A stretch of DNA of 64,000 bases, taken from contig CALTWF010000005.1 of the NCBI GenBank assembly GCA_943912755.1, positions 1-64,000 on the forward strand, read 5' to 3'. Within the stretch, counting starts at the first letter, position 1. Every line of letters starts with the position of its first letter. Source of the stretch: an uncultured Pseudomonas sp. GTDB lineage: Bacteria > Pseudomonadota > Gammaproteobacteria > Pseudomonadales > Pseudomonadaceae. Under the pieces are notes generated by a model. The model had not been told where the DNA came from. It searched no databases and saw only the letters and a program-made list of their open reading frames with translations. Made by a program: the position numbers and the translations under genes. Below are positions 61,306-64,000 of this stretch, one piece after another.

Positions 61306-61411
61306 ATAACACCTGCTTCTATAAATATAAATAAAACGTATTAGTGCCTGTTTATTTATAACTATTTAATACCGGTCACGTTTTTTCTTACAACTTTTTC
61401 CGGTGATTCCC
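61306..61411. promoter_or_regulatory. AT-rich divergent promoter region with a 10-base inverted repeat
   Basis: TATAAATAAA at 61326-61335 and TTTATTTATA at 61351-61360 are perfect inverted copies, 25 bases centre to centre. They lie within a very AT-rich stretch between the divergent homocysteine methyltransferase and ABC binding-protein genes. It could hold -10 boxes of both genes or an operator. Confidence 0.55.
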
Positions 61412-62233
61412 ATGCAACTTTCCTCCCTGTTGGGCGCGGGCCTGCTGGCCTTGACCGCTGCCACCCAAGCCTTTGCCGGCGCCACCCTGGACCGCGTGGA
61501 ATCCCGCAAGGAACTGGTCAACGTGTTGATGGAAAGTTATCCACCGTTTTCCTTCCTTAACGAACAGAACCAGCTCGACGGCTTCGACGTGGACGTTGCC
61601 AAGGCCGTGGCCGACAAGCTGGGCGTCAAGCTGCGCCTGGAAACCCCGTCCTGGGACGTGATCGCCGCCGGCCGCTGGAGCGGTCGCTACGACATCTGCA
61701 TCTGCTCCATGACCCCGAGCAAGGCCCGCGCCGAAGTCTTCGATTTCCCGGTGGAGTACTACGCGTCGCCGGCGGTGATCGTGGTCAACGCCAAGGACGA
61801 GCGCATCCACTCGGCCAAGGACCTGAACGGCCTGAAGGTCGGCCTGACCAGCGCCTCCAGCTACGAGAGCTACCTGAACAAGAACCTGGTGATCGAAGGC
61901 GCCGAGGACGCGAAGATCGACTACCCGTTCGACGCCGTGCAGATCGCCCCCTACGACACCGACAACGTCGCCTTCCAGGACCTCGGCCTGGGCGCCGGCA
62001 AGCGCCTGGATGCCATCCTCACCAACCTGGTCACCGCCAAGCCGCGCCTGGACCAGGACCAGCGCTTCAAGCTGGCCGGCGCGCCGATCTACGAAGAGCC
62101 AAACTCGGTGGCCATCGAAAAGGGCGACGCCGAGTGGGACGCCAAGGTCCGCGAGGTCTTCGCCCAGCTGAAGCAGGACGGCACCCTGGCGCGCATCTCG
62201 CAGAAATGGATCGGCGCCGACATCAGTAAATGA
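61412..62233 (+). CDS. ABC transporter amino-acid-binding protein
   Basis: A 273-residue periplasmic binding protein. The signal peptide (GLLALTAATQAFAGA) is followed by the family-3 domain (LVNVLMESYPPFSFLNEQN; LDGFDVDVAKAVADKLG; GRYDICICSMTPSKAR). A role in amino acid uptake is likely. The ATG at 61412 was chosen over a GTG three codons upstream. Its stop overlaps the permease start. Confidence 0.88.
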   Translation: MQLSSLLGAGLLALTAATQAFAGATLDRVESRKELVNVLMESYPPFSFLNEQNQLDGFDVDVAKAVADKLGVKLRLETPSWDVIAAGRWSGRYDICICSMTPSKARAEVFDFPVEYYASPAVIVVNAKDERIHSAKDLNGLKVGLTSASSYESYLNKNLVIEGAEDAKIDYPFDAVQIAPYDTDNVAFQDLGLGAGKRLDAILTNLVTAKPRLDQDQRFKLAGAPIYEEPNSVAIEKGDAEWDAKVREVFAQLKQDGTLARISQKWIGADISK

Positions 62234-63051
62234 GTGCTCACGAACCCTCGCCAAAGCCCGCCGCCACCGGCGCGGGCCTGCCGCTACCGGGCTTCCGGAC
62301 GCGGCTCTACCTGACCTGGCTGGTGCTGCTGGCGATCTTCGTCGGTTTCTTCCTGAGTTTTGATCTGAAGTTTTCGATCATCGTCGAGAAGTTTCCCAAT
62401 CTGGCCGGCTTCAAGCTGGGCCCGAACGGTTTCCTGCAGGGCGCGGCGCTGACCCTGTTCCTCTGCCTGTGCTCGATGGTCTGCTCGGTGGCGCTGGGCT
62501 TTGCCGCGGCACTGGCACGCCTGTCGAAGAGTGCAGTGCTGCTGGGCGTGGCCAGTTTCTACACCTCGTTCTTCCGCGGTACGCCGCTGCTGATCCAGAT
62601 CCTGCTGATCTACCTGGGGCTGCCGCAGATCGGCCTGGTGCCGGGGGCCATCAGCGCCGGGATCATCGCCCTGTCGCTCAACTACGGTGCCTACCTCAGC
62701 GAGATCTTCCGCGCCGGCATCCTCGGCGTCGCCCAGGGCCAGCGCCAGGCGGCCCTGGCGCTGGGCATGAAGCCGTCGACCATCTTCTGGCACATCACCC
62801 TGCCCCAGGCCATGCGCACCATCATCCCGCCGGGGGCCAACCAGTTCATCTCGATGCTCAAGGACTCGTCGCTGATCTCGGTGATGGGGGTGTGGGAAGT
62901 GATGTTCCTGGCGCAGTCGTATGGGCGTTCGAGCTATCGCTACCTGGAGATGCTGACCACGGCGGCGTTGATCTACTGGCTGCTGTCGGTGGCGCTGGAG
63001 TTGGTGCAGGCAAGGCTGGAGAAGCATTACGGCAAGGGGTTCGAGCGGTAA
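62230..63051 (+). CDS. ABC transporter amino-acid permease
   Basis: A 273-residue inner-membrane permease of the HisM/GlnP family with five to six membrane segments. It contains FRGTPLLIQILLIYLGLP and the EAA loop AALALGMKPSTIFWHITLPQ. Translation is coupled to the binding protein (ATGA). No ATPase gene follows; the next genes are on the opposite strand. Confidence 0.9.
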   Translation: MSAHEPSPKPAATGAGLPLPGFRTRLYLTWLVLLAIFVGFFLSFDLKFSIIVEKFPNLAGFKLGPNGFLQGAALTLFLCLCSMVCSVALGFAAALARLSKSAVLLGVASFYTSFFRGTPLLIQILLIYLGLPQIGLVPGAISAGIIALSLNYGAYLSEIFRAGILGVAQGQRQAALALGMKPSTIFWHITLPQAMRTIIPPGANQFISMLKDSSLISVMGVWEVMFLAQSYGRSSYRYLEMLTTAALIYWLLSVALELVQARLEKHYGKGFER

Positions 63052-63062
63052 CCGCGGCGCCT

Positions 63063-63100
63063 GCATCGCTGCGGTGCGGCGGTCCGACAAGCCAGCGATG
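63063..63100. repeat. Single variant REP
   Basis: GCATCGCTGCGGTGCGGCGG then TCCGACAAGCCAGCGATG: standard REP ends with the 18-base extra internal segment. It is located between the convergent permease and hipB stops. Confidence 0.7.
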
Positions 63101-63109
63101 ATCTCAATA

Positions 63110-63388
63110 TCACCTCAATCGATCAGGCCGCCGCAAAACGCCCATCTGCAACCCGAACGGCCGGAACACCGCATTCAACGAATTGAGCGTCGGATTGCCC
63201 TCGCCCTGCTCGATCTGAATCAGGGTCCGTACGGAAATCTTGCACATCCGCGCAAACTGGGTCTGTTGCAGCTTCGCCACTTCAACCCGCAACTTTCGCA
63301 CCGCCGGCCCCAGCTCCAGCGAACCATCAGCGATCCCCTGCAACACCCCTTCGATCAGCAAGGCACGGATCTCGATCGAAACCGTCAT
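63110..63388 (-). CDS. hipB: HipB-type XRE antitoxin/transcriptional regulator
   Basis: A 92-residue protein with an HTH_XRE domain (about residues 30-85; QTQFARMCKISVRTLIQIEQ and GNPTLNSLNAVFRPFGLQMG). This is the HipB-like architecture. It overlaps the stop of hipA (ATGA), so it is translated after the kinase gene, an order opposite to E. coli hipBA. Confidence 0.85.
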   Translation of the reverse strand: MTVSIEIRALLIEGVLQGIADGSLELGPAVRKLRVEVAKLQQTQFARMCKISVRTLIQIEQGEGNPTLNSLNAVFRPFGLQMGVLRRPDRLR

Positions 63389-64000
63389 AGCAATCCCCAG
63401 CCTTTCATACGTTGTTCAAGGTTCTTCAAAGCGATGGCCGGGTGGTTCATGACTACCTCCGGCAATCCCGCATCGTGCAACAGATCAGGCAGCGCCAGCA
63501 GACCGTGAGCATCCTGGCGCAGGCGCTCGAACGCCTGTTGCGGATCCAGCAATGACCCCAACAAGTGGCAAGCCGCTCGCCAGTCGACCTCTCCTCCTCG
63601 CTCCACCGGTGAAGCCCATTTGGTAGTGCGGGTGATGCCCTCCGCATCCATCACCATGGGCGCCAGGTCGTAGATCGGCGCCAGCCGCAGTTGGGCATCA
63701 CTGCGGATGATCGCGGTGTTGCGGCCATGGTTGTCGGCGTTGCCGAGGATCTTGTTGATCAGGTCGCGGCGCAGGTACTCCGCCACCAGGTCAGGTACCT
63801 GGTCCTTCTGCCCGGCTTTTATCCACAGGCCGGCAAGGGCCTGGATCACCTCCAGATGGTCCATCCGGCTTCCCGGCTCGGTAACTCCGGCCAGCGAATA
63901 CACCGACTCCACCGCCAGTCGCTCGACACCTTCGGCACCGATCCGGCGGTCAAAGCGTTTCATCCACAGGCTGGGTCTATGGCCCTCCTTCAGCGCCAGC
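63385..64000 (-). CDS. hipA: HipA-type serine/threonine kinase, partial (N-terminus outside window)
   Basis: The C-terminal 204 codons of a HipA-like toxin kinase, open to the window edge. It contains LWMKRFDRR, MDHLEVIQALAGLW, the catalytic loop LINKILGNADNHGRNTAII (Asp-x-x-x-x-Asn type) and the Mg-binding YDLAPMVMD. Phosphorylation of an aminoacyl-tRNA synthetase or another target would cause growth arrest. The ATG at 63963 is internal, since upstream codons also read as HipA sequence. Confidence 0.85.
   Translation of the reverse strand, partial: LALKEGHRPSLWMKRFDRRIGAEGVERLAVESVYSLAGVTEPGSRMDHLEVIQALAGLWIKAGQKDQVPDLVAEYLRRDLINKILGNADNHGRNTAIIRSDAQLRLAPIYDLAPMVMDAEGITRTTKWASPVERGGEVDWRAACHLLGSLLDPQQAFERLRQDAHGLLALPDLLHDAGLPEVVMNHPAIALKNLEQRMKGWGLL

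Overview
The window is chromosomal DNA of a Pseudomonas, most likely the fluorescens/putida part of the genus. The evidence is high GC, Pseudomonas-type REP elements, and a gene order (crc, rph, yicC, gmk ... rpoZ, spoT ... oxyR, recG ... ubiCA, phoBR ... pst-phoU ... purEK ... aspA) that I recognise from the chromosome arm next to the replication origin. There are no rRNA or tRNA genes, no CRISPR array, no insertion sequence and no prophage.

Layout. 0-2.8 kb: end of crc, rph, yicC, gmk. 2.8-9.3 kb: a putrescine-catabolism cassette of the gamma-glutamyl (Puu) type (permease, amidase, aldehyde dehydrogenase, gamma-glutamylputrescine synthetase) with a divergent LysR regulator, lying between gmk and rpoZ. 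9.5-14 kb: rpoZ, spoT, ridA, a lipoprotein and an SDR. 14-16.5 kb: exbB-exbD-tonB. 16.6-21.5 kb: oxyR, recG, an HDOD protein with a YbaK-like N-terminus, and a small hypothetical gene. 21.7-25.6 kb: HU, rubredoxin reductase and rubredoxin, ubiC-ubiA, and a secreted COG4315 protein. 25.7-38.5 kb: the phosphate regulon core (phoB-phoR; pstS-pstC-pstA-pstB-phoU) with clear Pho boxes, plus a CBS-domain transporter, an M23 peptidase and a CheY-type regulator.

38.5-43.2 kb is the most unusual part: a bacteriocin locus between pstS and an MHS-family transporter. Its 872-residue S-pyocin-like toxin carries a colicin-E9-type DNase domain that has lost its catalytic histidines, followed by a different putative nuclease domain. 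A dedicated immunity gene overlaps the toxin stop codon. The third gene fuses an Im9-like immunity domain to a Pyocin_S domain and has no killing domain.

43.3-56.9 kb: thioesterase, mutarotase, small envelope genes, purE-purK, a secreted metzincin-like protein, a HypT-like LysR regulator, aspA, ansA, an AraC regulator, and an acetylpolyamine amidohydrolase coupled to a polyamine-binding protein. 57-64 kb: a MocR regulator divergent from a PaiB-like gene, two GNATs, a homocysteine S-methyltransferase, an amino-acid ABC binding protein and permease without an ATPase gene, and the start of a hipA-hipB pair cut by the window end.

Two large-scale patterns stand out. REP elements and REP pairs sit in many of the intergenic gaps. 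Perfect DnaA boxes (TTATCCACA) occur nine times between 52.6 and 63.9 kb but were not seen earlier, with a 12-bp tandem cluster inside the linker of the MocR gene.
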